This document shows, piece by piece, positions 33,291-42,514 of a DNA stretch of 64,000 bases. The translations under genes and the position numbers were made by a program. The number at the start of each line of letters is the position of its first letter. Within the stretch, counting starts at the first letter, position 1. The notes beneath the pieces are model-generated. The model had not been told where the DNA came from, did not search any database, and saw only the letters and a program-made list of their open reading frames with translations. The stretch comes from an uncultured Eubacteriales bacterium (GTDB taxonomy: Bacteria > Bacillota > Clostridia > Oscillospirales > Acutalibacteraceae): positions 310,001 through 374,000 of the forward strand of contig CAKSPZ010000001.1 of NCBI GenBank assembly GCA_934486635.1. The letters are read 5' to 3'.

Positions 33291-36020
33291 GTGAAATTAA
33301 GTTGGAATGAAATTGAGCAAAGAGCTATAGTGTTCTCAAAAAACTGGAAAGATGCAAAGGATGAAAAAGCGCAGGCACAACTTTTTTTGAATGAGTTTTT
33401 TCATGTTTTCGGTGTGGATTTAAAACGAGTAGCATTATTTGAGAAAAAAGTGCCTATGGGTAAAAAACGCGATGGATATATAGATTGTCTGTGGAGAGGC
33501 ACAATTTTAATTGAAATGAAATCTCGAGGGAAAAGTCTGAATAAAGCATACAAGCAAGCGCATGATTACGCATTTAATTTGACGGACGAAGAACTCCCTG
33601 AGTACATAATGGTTTGTGACTTCGAAAATATAAAACTATACCGTCTCACAACAGACCAAGTTTGGACGTTTAAAGTCGCGAACCTTAGCAACCACGTAAG
33701 AAAATTTGCTTTGTTGGCTGGCTATGAATCTACAGTAATAGATAAAGAACCTGAGGCTAAAGTTAACGAGGAAGCGGCAAAGAAAATGGCCAAGCTCCAC
33801 GACAAGCTTAAGGAGAGTGGCTATGACGGACATGCCCTCGAAATCTATTTGATAAGGCTGTTGTACTGCCTGTTCGCAGAGGATTCGCGAATTTTTAAAG
33901 AGGGCGCATTTACCGAGTATATAAAAGAGTCGAAAGTGGACGGTTCTGATTTGTCCATGAGGATTGCAGAGCTTTTCGAAATTCTTGACATGAACGACGA
34001 AAAAAGGAAAAAGAACAAGCTTTTGCCCGAGGAAATGAAAAGGAATTTTAAGTACATAAATGGAAAACTATTTACAGAACCTCTCCCAATGGCGTATTTT
34101 GATAGCTCGATGCGGGAGATTCTTTTAGATTGCTGTAAAATGAATTGGTTTGAAATTTCACCGGCAATATTTGGTGCGATGTTTCAGGAAGTAACCGACC
34201 AAAAGAAACGTCGAGAGCTAGGCGCGCATTATACGAGTGAGGAAAATATTTTAAAAGTAATAAAACCGCTGTTTTTGGACGATTTACGGGAAGAGTTTGA
34301 GTTGATAAAGCACGATAAAAGAAAGTTAACTGACTTCCATGATAAGTTGACGCGTTTGAAATTTCTCGACCCGGCGTGCGGTTGCGGAAACTTTCTGATT
34401 GTTACTTACGAGCAGTTGCGCCGCTTAGAAATTGACGTTCTTGACATGCTGATCGACGATAGCGACCAGCGCGCTTTTATTCAGCACTATTGCCGCGTGA
34501 ACGTGGACCAGTTCTATGGCATCGAGGTAGAAGATTTTCCGTGCCAGATTGCCCACGTTGGGATGTGGCTTGTTGACCACCAGATGAATGAGCGTGTGGC
34601 TGAGCATTTTGGTTTTAATTATGCAAGGCTTCCTCTTAAAGCCTCCGCGAAGATTGTGAACGAAAATGCTTTGCGCATTGATTGGAACGACGTTGTGCCA
34701 AAAGAAGAGTTAAACTACATTATGGGAAATCCTCCGTTTGTGGGCTATCACTTAAGAAACCACGAGCAGCAGGACGATATGACCTTGGTTTTCGGGAAGG
34801 GTTTTAAAAAATATGGAGTCTTAGACTATGTGGCGGCGTGGTATAAAAAGGCTTGCGACTATATGCTGAATACAAAAATAGAATCCGCTTTTGTTTCGAC
34901 GAATTCTATCGCTCAAGGAGAGCAACCGGCTATCTTATGGCAACCGCTGATGAAGGAAAATAACACAATAATTAATTTTGCACATCACACATTTAAATGG
35001 GGCAACGAATCAAAAGGAAAGCAAGCTCAGGTGCAATGTGTGATTATCGGGTTTAGCGATTATAAAAACGATAAGGAAAAGAAAATTTTCGACTCAAAAA
35101 ATAATTTCACGCTGGTAAAAAAAATAAATCCTTATCTGAATGATAAGACCGCAGAAGTGATAACTAAAAGACAAGAACCTATATGCCCAAATATTCCAGA
35201 ATTAGAGAAAGGCTGTCAATTATTTGACTTTAATAATTACATTTTTAAAAATAGAGAAGACTATTTAGATTTCTTGAAATGCGAGCCGCTCGCAAAAGAT
35301 TTGATAAAAAAATATCATAATGCAAAATCGTTTCTAAACGATATTGATATGTGGTGCTTGTATTTGGAAGACTGTCCCCCAAATGTTTTGAGAAAACTTA
35401 AATATGTAATGGAGCGTGTAGAATTAGTAAGAAAAAGCAGAATGGAACATAACAGTTCCCAAAAAGAATCTCCAACAAGGTATTATGTAGCCAAACTGCC
35501 TCAAAAAGCCATCTTAGCATTTCCTATTGTCAGTTCTGAAAAGAGGAAATATATTCCGATGGCTTTTTGCGAACCAGATTGTGTTTACACAAATGCACTC
35601 GGCTACATAGAAGATGCAACCTTATACCACTTCGGAATCTTAACTTCAAGCGTACATATGGCATGGATAAGGGCTGTAGCTGGTCGATTAGAAATGAGAT
35701 ATCGGTATTCTAAAGACATAGTTTACAACAACTTTATATGGCCAAACCCTACACCCACACAAAAAGAAAACATAGAAAAAGCCGCACAAGCTGTACTGGA
35801 TGCGAGAAAACTTTACCCTGACAGTACGCTTGCCGACTTGTATGACCCGAACACAATGCCTCCTGAACTTACCAAGGCCCACGAAAGGCTCGATAAAACC
35901 GTTAAGGCCGCCTACGGAAACGAAGGCTTCGAAACCGAAGAAGAAATCGTTGCCAGCTTGATGAAACTCTACAAAGAGGCGGTCGAGAAGGAAAAGAACG
36001 ATAAACGAAAGATATCTTAG
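33291..36020 (+). CDS. MmeI-like type II restriction-modification enzyme (nuclease and methyltransferase in one chain)
   Basis: The protein of about 909 residues starts with a PD-(D/E)xK nuclease-type segment (Asp65, Glu75-x-Lys77 in IDCLWRGTILIEMKS). A helical spacer follows, then an adenine-methyltransferase core with FLDPACGCGNFL near residue 358 and NPPF near 480, and a target-recognition region. This is the MmeI (type IIL/IIG) plan, in which one polypeptide cuts and methylates. GTG at 33291 is preferred over GTG at 33282 because of the AGGTGG ribosome site. It heads a three-gene cargo block with richer G/C codons than the host. Confidence 0.88.
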   Translation: MKLSWNEIEQRAIVFSKNWKDAKDEKAQAQLFLNEFFHVFGVDLKRVALFEKKVPMGKKRDGYIDCLWRGTILIEMKSRGKSLNKAYKQAHDYAFNLTDEELPEYIMVCDFENIKLYRLTTDQVWTFKVANLSNHVRKFALLAGYESTVIDKEPEAKVNEEAAKKMAKLHDKLKESGYDGHALEIYLIRLLYCLFAEDSRIFKEGAFTEYIKESKVDGSDLSMRIAELFEILDMNDEKRKKNKLLPEEMKRNFKYINGKLFTEPLPMAYFDSSMREILLDCCKMNWFEISPAIFGAMFQEVTDQKKRRELGAHYTSEENILKVIKPLFLDDLREEFELIKHDKRKLTDFHDKLTRLKFLDPACGCGNFLIVTYEQLRRLEIDVLDMLIDDSDQRAFIQHYCRVNVDQFYGIEVEDFPCQIAHVGMWLVDHQMNERVAEHFGFNYARLPLKASAKIVNENALRIDWNDVVPKEELNYIMGNPPFVGYHLRNHEQQDDMTLVFGKGFKKYGVLDYVAAWYKKACDYMLNTKIESAFVSTNSIAQGEQPAILWQPLMKENNTIINFAHHTFKWGNESKGKQAQVQCVIIGFSDYKNDKEKKIFDSKNNFTLVKKINPYLNDKTAEVITKRQEPICPNIPELEKGCQLFDFNNYIFKNREDYLDFLKCEPLAKDLIKKYHNAKSFLNDIDMWCLYLEDCPPNVLRKLKYVMERVELVRKSRMEHNSSQKESPTRYYVAKLPQKAILAFPIVSSEKRKYIPMAFCEPDCVYTNALGYIEDATLYHFGILTSSVHMAWIRAVAGRLEMRYRYSKDIVYNNFIWPNPTPTQKENIEKAAQAVLDARKLYPDSTLADLYDPNTMPPELTKAHERLDKTVKAAYGNEGFETEEEIVASLMKLYKEAVEKEKNDKRKIS

Positions 36021-36041
36021 CCTTAAAGAGGAGGAATGAAT

Positions 36042-37550
36042 ATGTTTAACGAATATCAGTGGGAAAACTACCTCAAAGCCGGTGGAGATAAAATTGTTAA
36101 ACTTTTTGAAGAAGTTACTGATGATAGCATTCACGGCTTTGACAAACTTTGCGCTACTATCGGCGAACTACACAAATGCTATTGCCCAGATAAGGTTATC
36201 AATCAAGCTGTAAAGACTGGGGTGGTTGAGTTTTTTGCCGACTTTGATTTAGACCAAACGGCACCGTTCTTTAAAAAGAACGCTAAATATACTTGCGAAA
36301 AAGCTTGCCTTAAAGTCTGGGACACCATAAAAAAAGAACTGGAGCTCAAGAAAGACTCTGAAGTTTTAGAAAAATTCACTTCCAACGTTTACTGCCAAGT
36401 ATATTTAACAACTCAGCTAGCTAAAGAGCGCCCTGAAATTTTCATTCCTTACTATTTCTATGGCAATTTCAATATTGTTACCTACATAGTTGAGACTTTT
36501 GGGGTTGAGCTTGACGTTAAGAATTTACCGGCAAAAAAAGATTATAAAGGCCGCTTTATGTATTACGGTAAAGTTTGCGAGGCCTTTCAAAAGTTTAGAG
36601 AAGACAACAATTTGAGTGTAGCCGAATTGTGGGCGTTTCTATATGATTATGCGCCAAAATGCGTAGGTGGACTTCAATACATAAAACCTGAATTACCAAA
36701 GCCAAAAAGTGCATTTTTAATCGGTTCACCCGCAGATGATGAATTTTTAAGCGAGTATAAAAAAGAGCCTTCTAATTATATTTCTTTATGGCAATGTAAC
36801 CCCGATACGAGAGCTGGCGACATGGTAGTTATGTATTTGCGAACACCATATAGTAGACTTGACTCCGTTTGGAGAAACATTTGCGAAGGTTTTAATGACC
36901 CATTCTTTTGGTATTACCGTTGCACATACATAGGACAGCCTAAAAAGTTAAATAAGAAAAACTGTTTTACTCTTAAACAAATGCGTGACGACAGTGTTTT
37001 AGGTGAATTACCGATTGTGAAAAAGAATATGCAAGGCGTTAACGGCGTTGAATTACCTCCGTCAGTTTACAATTACATCGTAAAAGAAAATGAAAATATT
37101 GAAAAGATTAAATATGAACCAATCTCCAATAGAAGAAAAATAAACACTGAACACGATGTTGAAACTAAACTGCTCGAGCCTTTGCTTGAAAAACTAGGCT
37201 GGAAAAAAGGCGACTATGTTATCAAGCCAGTGCTAAAAATGGGCAGAAACAATAAAGAAATTCCAGATTACGTTATATTGCCAACTCACACGCCTTACAG
37301 AGAAACCGCGCATTTCGTATGGGAGGCAAAGAAAAGCATAAATAACAACAAGCAGCTAGAAAAAGATATCGGACAGGCAATTTCTTATGCTAGACGTCTC
37401 AACGCAAAAGGGTGTGCGCTAATTTCACAAGAAGGCGTTTGGGTAATGCAACGTGCTGATGATTACGAAAATATAATCTTTAAGGCCTCTTGGAACGAAC
37501 TGAAAAAAGATGATGTGTTCAAAAAGTTGTTAGATATTGCAGGAAAATAG
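36042..37550 (+). CDS. probable restriction protein: helical domain, EVE-like domain and HsdR_N-type nuclease
   Basis: The protein of about 502 residues seems to have three parts. Residues 1-205 are helical and unrecognised. Residues 215-345 (KSAFLIGSPAD, ISLWQCNPDTRAGDMVVMYL) resemble EVE/PUA-type pockets that read modified bases. Residues 365-500 look like the N-terminal nuclease domain of type I restriction subunits: EHDVETKLLEPLLEKLGW, PDYVIL and the Glu-x-Lys motif in VWEAKKS. The combination suggests modification-dependent cleavage. Known are the domain families; the joint function is inferred. GAGGAGG favours the ATG at 36042. Confidence 0.65.
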   Translation: MFNEYQWENYLKAGGDKIVKLFEEVTDDSIHGFDKLCATIGELHKCYCPDKVINQAVKTGVVEFFADFDLDQTAPFFKKNAKYTCEKACLKVWDTIKKELELKKDSEVLEKFTSNVYCQVYLTTQLAKERPEIFIPYYFYGNFNIVTYIVETFGVELDVKNLPAKKDYKGRFMYYGKVCEAFQKFREDNNLSVAELWAFLYDYAPKCVGGLQYIKPELPKPKSAFLIGSPADDEFLSEYKKEPSNYISLWQCNPDTRAGDMVVMYLRTPYSRLDSVWRNICEGFNDPFFWYYRCTYIGQPKKLNKKNCFTLKQMRDDSVLGELPIVKKNMQGVNGVELPPSVYNYIVKENENIEKIKYEPISNRRKINTEHDVETKLLEPLLEKLGWKKGDYVIKPVLKMGRNNKEIPDYVILPTHTPYRETAHFVWEAKKSINNNKQLEKDIGQAISYARRLNAKGCALISQEGVWVMQRADDYENIIFKASWNELKKDDVFKKLLDIAGK

Positions 37551-37579
37551 CTTATGTAAGAATTTAGGAAAGGAGAGAA

Positions 37580-38503
37580 ATGATGATAGAGCTAGGAAAA
37601 ATGGAAAAAATAGTTGACTTGCGTACCGTATGGAAACATGAAGCGCAGGACTTTTCAAAATGGCTATCGCAAGAAGAAAATCTCGCCATACTTAGTCGCA
37701 CAATAGGAATCGACATCGTTTTTAATGAGGTAGAATCGAAAGTCGGTTGCTTTAACGTGGATTTGTATGCGATGGAAGAAGGCACAAATAGAAAAATAAT
37801 CATCGAAAATCAGCTCGGCGACACTGACCACGACCATCTCGGAAAAATTATTACATATGCGGCTGGAAAAGAGGCAGATGTGATAATCTGGATAGTCAAA
37901 AGGGCTCGTGATGAACATAAACAAGCGATTGAATGGCTAAATCAGCATACAGATGAAAATATTTGCTTTTTTCTTATTGAAATAGAATTGTGGAAAATAG
38001 GCGATTCCCTACCTGCGCCTAAATTCAATATCGTAGCAAGACCTAATGATTGGGCGCGTTCCTTAAAGACAGAGGACGGCCTATCTGACACCAAAAAGCG
38101 ACAGTTGAGATTTTGGCAATCATTTAGAGAGTTTGCTTTTTCTAAGCCCGAATTTAAATCGGTCTTTTCTCCTAGAAAAGCACGTCCTCAGCATTGGTAT
38201 TCACTAGGGGTTGGAATGTCTAGTGTACACATAAATTTATGTATAAACACGCAGAGTAACCGAATAAGTGCGAATATATACTTCTCGGATGATAAAGAGT
38301 CATTTGAAAAATTTAATGCGTCTAAGGAAAAAATCGAGAGCGAAATCGGCGAAAAAATGGAATGGAGAATAGCAGAGAAAGACTGTCAGATAGTTGTTTT
38401 TCGTTCCGGCAATATCAAAAAAGAATCTTCTTGGCCGGAGTACTTTGATTGGTTATGCAAGATGTCATTAAAACTAAAGAGCATTATAGAAAAATACGCG
38501 TAG
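37580..38503 (+). CDS. DUF4268-type nuclease-like protein
   Basis: The 307-residue protein has an N-terminal PD-(D/E)xK-type fold (FNVDLYAME, then Ile-Ile-Glu-Asn-Gln) and a C-terminal DUF4268 domain (RQLRFWQSFREFAF, RPQHWYSLGVGMSS). Such proteins travel with restriction and other defence genes, but their mechanism is not established. It is 29 nt after the EVE-like protein and closes the block with a hairpin at 38586. Confidence 0.8.
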   Translation: MMIELGKMEKIVDLRTVWKHEAQDFSKWLSQEENLAILSRTIGIDIVFNEVESKVGCFNVDLYAMEEGTNRKIIIENQLGDTDHDHLGKIITYAAGKEADVIIWIVKRARDEHKQAIEWLNQHTDENICFFLIEIELWKIGDSLPAPKFNIVARPNDWARSLKTEDGLSDTKKRQLRFWQSFREFAFSKPEFKSVFSPRKARPQHWYSLGVGMSSVHINLCINTQSNRISANIYFSDDKESFEKFNASKEKIESEIGEKMEWRIAEKDCQIVVFRSGNIKKESSWPEYFDWLCKMSLKLKSIIEKYA

Positions 38504-38585
38504 AGATATTTTTTAACTTGACGAAAATGACGAATTGAAAATAGTAAAATAATATTGTGGAAGTTTTTCACAACTTTTCTCCTCG

Positions 38586-38607
38586 GAGCGTCTGAATACA
38601 GGCGCTC
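38586..38607 (+). terminator. terminator after the restriction block
   Basis: GAGCGTCTG and CAGGCGCTC pair over 9 bp with one G-T pair and an AATA loop, followed by TGCTTTTATTT. Confidence 0.7.
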
Positions 38608-38631
38608 TGCTTTTATTTAAAAATGGAGGCG

Positions 38632-39093
38632 ATGTTAATTCAGAAATCATGCAAACACTGCGGAAGAATCCACGCTGAGGGATATATTTGCAGTAAGAAA
38701 CCAATCAAGCGTAAGAGAATTGATGATGCAGTGAGGTTCAGGAATAGCTCGGAATGGAATAGGAAACGGCTTGAAATTAGAGCGCGAGACAATTATTTAT
38801 GTCAGATATGCATTCGAGAGTTGTATGGCACTCGGCGCAAATACAATTGCGAAGGCTTGCAAGTTCATCACGTCGTGCCGATTAACGCGAATGAAGCGCT
38901 GCGCTTGGACAACAGCAATTTGATTACGCTGTGTTCGATGCACCATGCGATATGCGATAGAGGCGAGATACCGTATGATGAGGTCCGAAAGATAATTTCT
39001 GAGCAAGAAAAAAGTTCGTGTTTTAGGTTGAGACACCCCCCTGGGATACAGCACGAAGCCCGGTGTAGAGCCGAAAACCGACAGCCCTCATAA
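38632..39093 (+). CDS. HNH endonuclease of the packaging module
   Basis: A Cys-x2-Cys zinc site near the start (SCKHCGR) and the HNH core (YLCQICIRELYG, LQVHHVVPINANEALRLDNSNLITLCSMHHAICDRG) are complete. Phage HNH enzymes next to terminase genes help cut DNA at packaging. The start is uncertain: GGAGG at 38625-38629 is too close to the ATG at 38632 but ideal for an ATT at 38638. The last 20 residues are Arg/Pro/Glu-rich. Confidence 0.87.
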   Translation: MLIQKSCKHCGRIHAEGYICSKKPIKRKRIDDAVRFRNSSEWNRKRLEIRARDNYLCQICIRELYGTRRKYNCEGLQVHHVVPINANEALRLDNSNLITLCSMHHAICDRGEIPYDEVRKIISEQEKSSCFRLRHPPGIQHEARCRAENRQPS

Positions 39094-39130
39094 ATTTACA
39101 ACGAATATAATAAACGTGAGTTTTTTGGAA

Positions 39131-39195
39131 GCACGGAACCCGTGCAGGCATTTCGCAAACTAAGGTTAGTCAAAAATTTTAGTTTCTTGCTCGCG
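39131..39195 (+). repeat. 65-nt structured repeat element, copy B
   Basis: Hairpin GCACGG-AAC-CCGTGC, AGGCATTTCGC, 17 variable bases, AAATTTTAGT and GCTCGCG. Compared with copy A the stem changes at positions 3/13 (G-C to A-T) and 5/11 (T-A to G-C) are compensatory. About 42 of 65 positions are identical. The rest of the gap 39094-39263 shows no gene. Confidence 0.7.
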
Positions 39196-39263
39196 TCTGA
39201 AAGTCAATGTAAAATTCAAGACTGATTAATGAATACACAGTTCGGGCAGAAAGGAGCAACATA

Positions 39264-40460
39264 GTGAAAATAGAAAAAATCAGTATAGATAAAATTAAAC
39301 CCTATGAAAATAACGCAAAACTTCATCCGCCAGAGCAGATAGAACAAATAAAAAAATCAATTAAGGAGTTTGGAAATAATGACCCAATTGCGATTGATGA
39401 AAATGATGTAATAATTGAAGGTCACGGAAGATGTGAGGCATTAAAAGAACTTGGATTTAAAGAAGTTGAAGTTATAAGATTAACACACTTAAATAACGAG
39501 CAGAAAAAAGCTTATATTTTAGCTCATAACAAACTTACAATGAACACGGGATTTGACTATGATATATTGAGTTTGGAACTAAGCAAAATAACAGATTTTG
39601 ATATGTCAGATTTCGGTTTTGACGAAATTGATTTGAAATTTGATGAAGACAAAAAAATTATAAAAGATGAGGTACCCGATATTCCCAAAGCTCCACGAAC
39701 CAAGCCGGGAGAAATATATAAAATGGGCAATAACAGATTGATGTGCGGTAGCTTCACAAAATATGAAGATGTTAAAAAACTAATGAATAATGAATTTGCT
39801 AAACTTGCAGTAACCTCTCCACCTTATGGAGTCGGCAAGGAATATGAAGAGTATGGCATAGAGCCATGGTTTAATACTGTTCGCCCCGCAATCAAAAATA
39901 TATGTAAATTTTCAAATATTGTTTGTTGGAATTTGGGAGATCTCTACACCACAAATTCACAATTTATCGAACCAACCAATGTTTATAGTGTAAACATTTT
40001 TATGGAAAATAGCTTTAAACCAATTTGGACGAGGATTTGGGAAAAGCAAGGCCCGAATTTTGGAAATACACCATATCATCTTGTTTCTAATAAACCTGTA
40101 CAACAATATGAATATATTTGGGCATTTGCAAATTCAAAACATAATTTTAAAAAGCGGCTTACACATGAAGAAAATAACGAATGGGGTTATTATGGAATAT
40201 GGAAGATAAACACAGTCACTGCAAACAAAGAACATCCCGCAATGTTTCCAATTGAACTTCCAACTCGTTGTATAAAAATGCACTCAGATAAAAACGATGT
40301 AATTTTAGAACCATTTGCAGGGTCGGGCACTACACTTATAGCTTGTGAACAACTGAAACGAAAGTGCTTTGCTATGGAAATAGAACCGAAATATTGTGAT
40401 GTGATTATAGAACGGTGGGAAAATTTTACTGGAGAAAGAGCTGTGAAAATTAGTGACTAA
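39264..40460 (+). CDS. ParB-like nuclease domain fused to DNA methyltransferase
   Basis: Residues 1-115 are a ParB/sulfiredoxin-type domain (IKPYENNAKLHPPEQIEQIKKSI, GHGRCEALKELG). Residues 150-398 are a beta-class DNA methyltransferase with TSPPYG near 184 and EPFAGSGTT near 349. Such fusions stand just before terminase genes in many phages and methylate phage DNA, protecting it from host restriction or marking it for packaging. GAAAGGAG precedes the GTG/ATG region, and the small terminase gene overlaps its end. Confidence 0.92.
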   Translation: MKIEKISIDKIKPYENNAKLHPPEQIEQIKKSIKEFGNNDPIAIDENDVIIEGHGRCEALKELGFKEVEVIRLTHLNNEQKKAYILAHNKLTMNTGFDYDILSLELSKITDFDMSDFGFDEIDLKFDEDKKIIKDEVPDIPKAPRTKPGEIYKMGNNRLMCGSFTKYEDVKKLMNNEFAKLAVTSPPYGVGKEYEEYGIEPWFNTVRPAIKNICKFSNIVCWNLGDLYTTNSQFIEPTNVYSVNIFMENSFKPIWTRIWEKQGPNFGNTPYHLVSNKPVQQYEYIWAFANSKHNFKKRLTHEENNEWGYYGIWKINTVTANKEHPAMFPIELPTRCIKMHSDKNDVILEPFAGSGTTLIACEQLKRKCFAMEIEPKYCDVIIERWENFTGERAVKISD

Positions 40461-40806
40461 AATAAATTTGAACGAACAAGCAAGAGAGATTTTGCGAATA
40501 GCCGAAAAACATGGCGTTGAACAAAATTTCTTTTTTATTACAACATTTAAAAGATATCAAGTGCAATTACAAATACTTAATGATTTAGAAAAAACTATTA
40601 AGCAAGATGGCATCTTAGTGACAAAAGAATATGTTAAAGGAAGAAAAAACGTATATTCCCACCCTGCTATTTCCGATTATAATCGAACAACCGACAGCGC
40701 AAACAAAACAGTTGTAACACTTATGAAGATAATTACAACACTTAGAGACCGTCAGGAGGATGACGGACCTGACTCACTTTTAGAAATACTCAATGGAAGG
40801 AGTTGA
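40453..40806 (+). CDS. terminase small subunit, P27 family
   Basis: The 117-residue protein with helical P27-type pattern (AEKHGVEQNFFFITTFKRYQVQLQILNDLEKTIKQDG and SHPAISDYNRTTDSANKTVVTLMKII) recognises phage DNA for packaging. It starts with GTG within the end of the methyltransferase gene and is followed 18 nt later by the large subunit. Confidence 0.88.
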   Translation: MTKINLNEQAREILRIAEKHGVEQNFFFITTFKRYQVQLQILNDLEKTIKQDGILVTKEYVKGRKNVYSHPAISDYNRTTDSANKTVVTLMKIITTLRDRQEDDGPDSLLEILNGRS

Positions 40807-40824
40807 AAATAAATTGGATTTAAA

Positions 40825-42501
40825 ATGACAGACCACAAAAGTTATCAATATGCTAAAGGAGTGACGAGCCATAAAATTCCTGCACCAAAATACGTCATAA
40901 AACAATGTGAAAAGTTCATTGAAATTTGTGAAGACAAAAATGAAAAGTACTTTATTGATAAGGACAAATTACAAAAAATAGACAGTATTTTAAAGTTCTT
41001 GATTATGCCTAGAGGCCTTAAGTCAGGACAAAATATTTATGATTGCTCGTGTGGGTATCAGTGGCTTTTATATGCTTCTACCCTTTGTGTAGTTTATAGA
41101 GAAAATCCAAATAAAAGAAGATATGAAACTGTAATATTGGAAGTTGGAAGAAAGAATTTTAAGACTTTTACAATTGCAACAATTTTCGTACTTCTTTTTT
41201 TATTGGAACCGAAATTCAGCAAATTCTACTCAGTGGCTCCAGATGGGGCTTTATCACGTGAAGTTAAGACAGCGATTGAAGAAATCTTAAAATCGGGTCC
41301 GCTTGTCTATCAAAATAAGAATCATTATAGATTTAAGATATTGCGTGATTATATTGAATTTTTGCCGAACGAAAACAGGTATATTCCATTAAACTATTCA
41401 AATAGTCGAATGGACGGAAAACTACCTAATGTGTTTCTTGCAGATGAAGTCGGAGCACTTCCAAATAGTTATGCAATTGAAGCTATGCGGTCAGGGCAAC
41501 TTAATATTTTAAATAAGCTCGGATGTATTGTTTCAACTAAATATCCGACCGCAAACAATCCATTTGAAGATGAGGTAAATTATGCAAAAAGAATTTTAGA
41601 CGGAACTCAAAATGACTAGACCGTCTTTTCTCTTTTATATGAACCCGACAACACAGAGGATTGGACATTTGATGACACGATTTTAAAGCAAGCAAACCCC
41701 GTCGCTCTTGAAATTCCAGAGATATGGGAAGATTTAATCAAGAAAAGAGCAAGAGCAATTTCAATTGAATCTGCAAGAGAAAATTTTTTAACAAAACACT
41801 GCAACATCATATATCAGGGTGCCGGAACGGAAAGCTTTATAGACATCAAAGATTTACAGCGCTGCCGAGTGAACAAAATCGATTGGACCGGGCGTGAAGT
41901 CTACGTTGGCGTGGACTTATCAATGTCAAACGACAACACAGCTGTTGCGATTTGTGCTGAGGAAGATGGCAAAATTTTAGCCGATGTAATTTGTTTTGTA
42001 CCGGAAGGAAGACTTGAAGAAAAAAATAAATTTGAAAAACTTGATTATTACAGGTTTATAAAAGCTCTAAAGTGTATAGCTTGTGGGAACAAGACCATTG
42101 ATTATGGAGTGGTTGAGGACTTTGTGTTTGGTATTGAAGAAAAGTATAAAGTCAAGATTAAAGCGATTGGCTTTGATAGGTACAATGCAATTTCAAGCGC
42201 TCAGAAGTGGAACAGAAAGTATAACACGGTAGAAATAAGACAACACAGCGACACCCTTCACCCACCGACAAAACTTTTATCGGAGAAAATAGCCAATGGT
42301 GAATTTGAATATGAAAAAAACACCTTGCTTGAAATAAACTTTGAAAATGCAAGGTGTACTTATGACACGAATATGAACCGATATGTCACAAAGAAAAAAT
42401 CCTGTGGCAAAGTAGACATGGTAGTTGCACTAATTAACGCAGTTTATCTCTTGCAACAGGATGTTATTTTTTATGATAGTGGATGGGCTGTTCAATATTG
42501 A
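40825..42501 (+). pseudogene. terminase large subunit with in-frame amber codon
   Basis: One frame runs from 40825 to 42501 except for a TAG at 41617-41619 (codon 265), between ...GlyThrGlnAsnAsp and ThrValPheSerLeuLeuTyrGluProAsp, where relatives have Glu or Asp. The ATPase half (Walker A in VGRKNFKT near residue 106, Walker B FLADE near 202) and the nuclease half (VGVDLSMSNDNTAV near residue 362) are both intact. A GAG to TAG change is the simplest cause. TAG ends other genes here (SSB, the MmeI-like gene), so recoding is unlikely. Unless suppressed, DNA packaging is lost. Confidence 0.9.
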
Positions 42502-42514
42502 ATTGAGGTAAGAT

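Noticed and set aside
39094..39263. tRNA gene in the gap before the ParB-methyltransferase
   Set aside because: The TTCGC segment and hairpins do not make a cloverleaf: no T-loop TTCGA with matching stem and no acceptor stem. No tRNA was found anywhere in the window.
41617..41619. Stop-codon recoding (TAG read as an amino acid) to explain the TerL interruption
   Set aside because: SSB, the MmeI-like enzyme, the late regulator and the DUF4268 gene of the same element end in TAG at sensible places, so TAG acts as a stop here.
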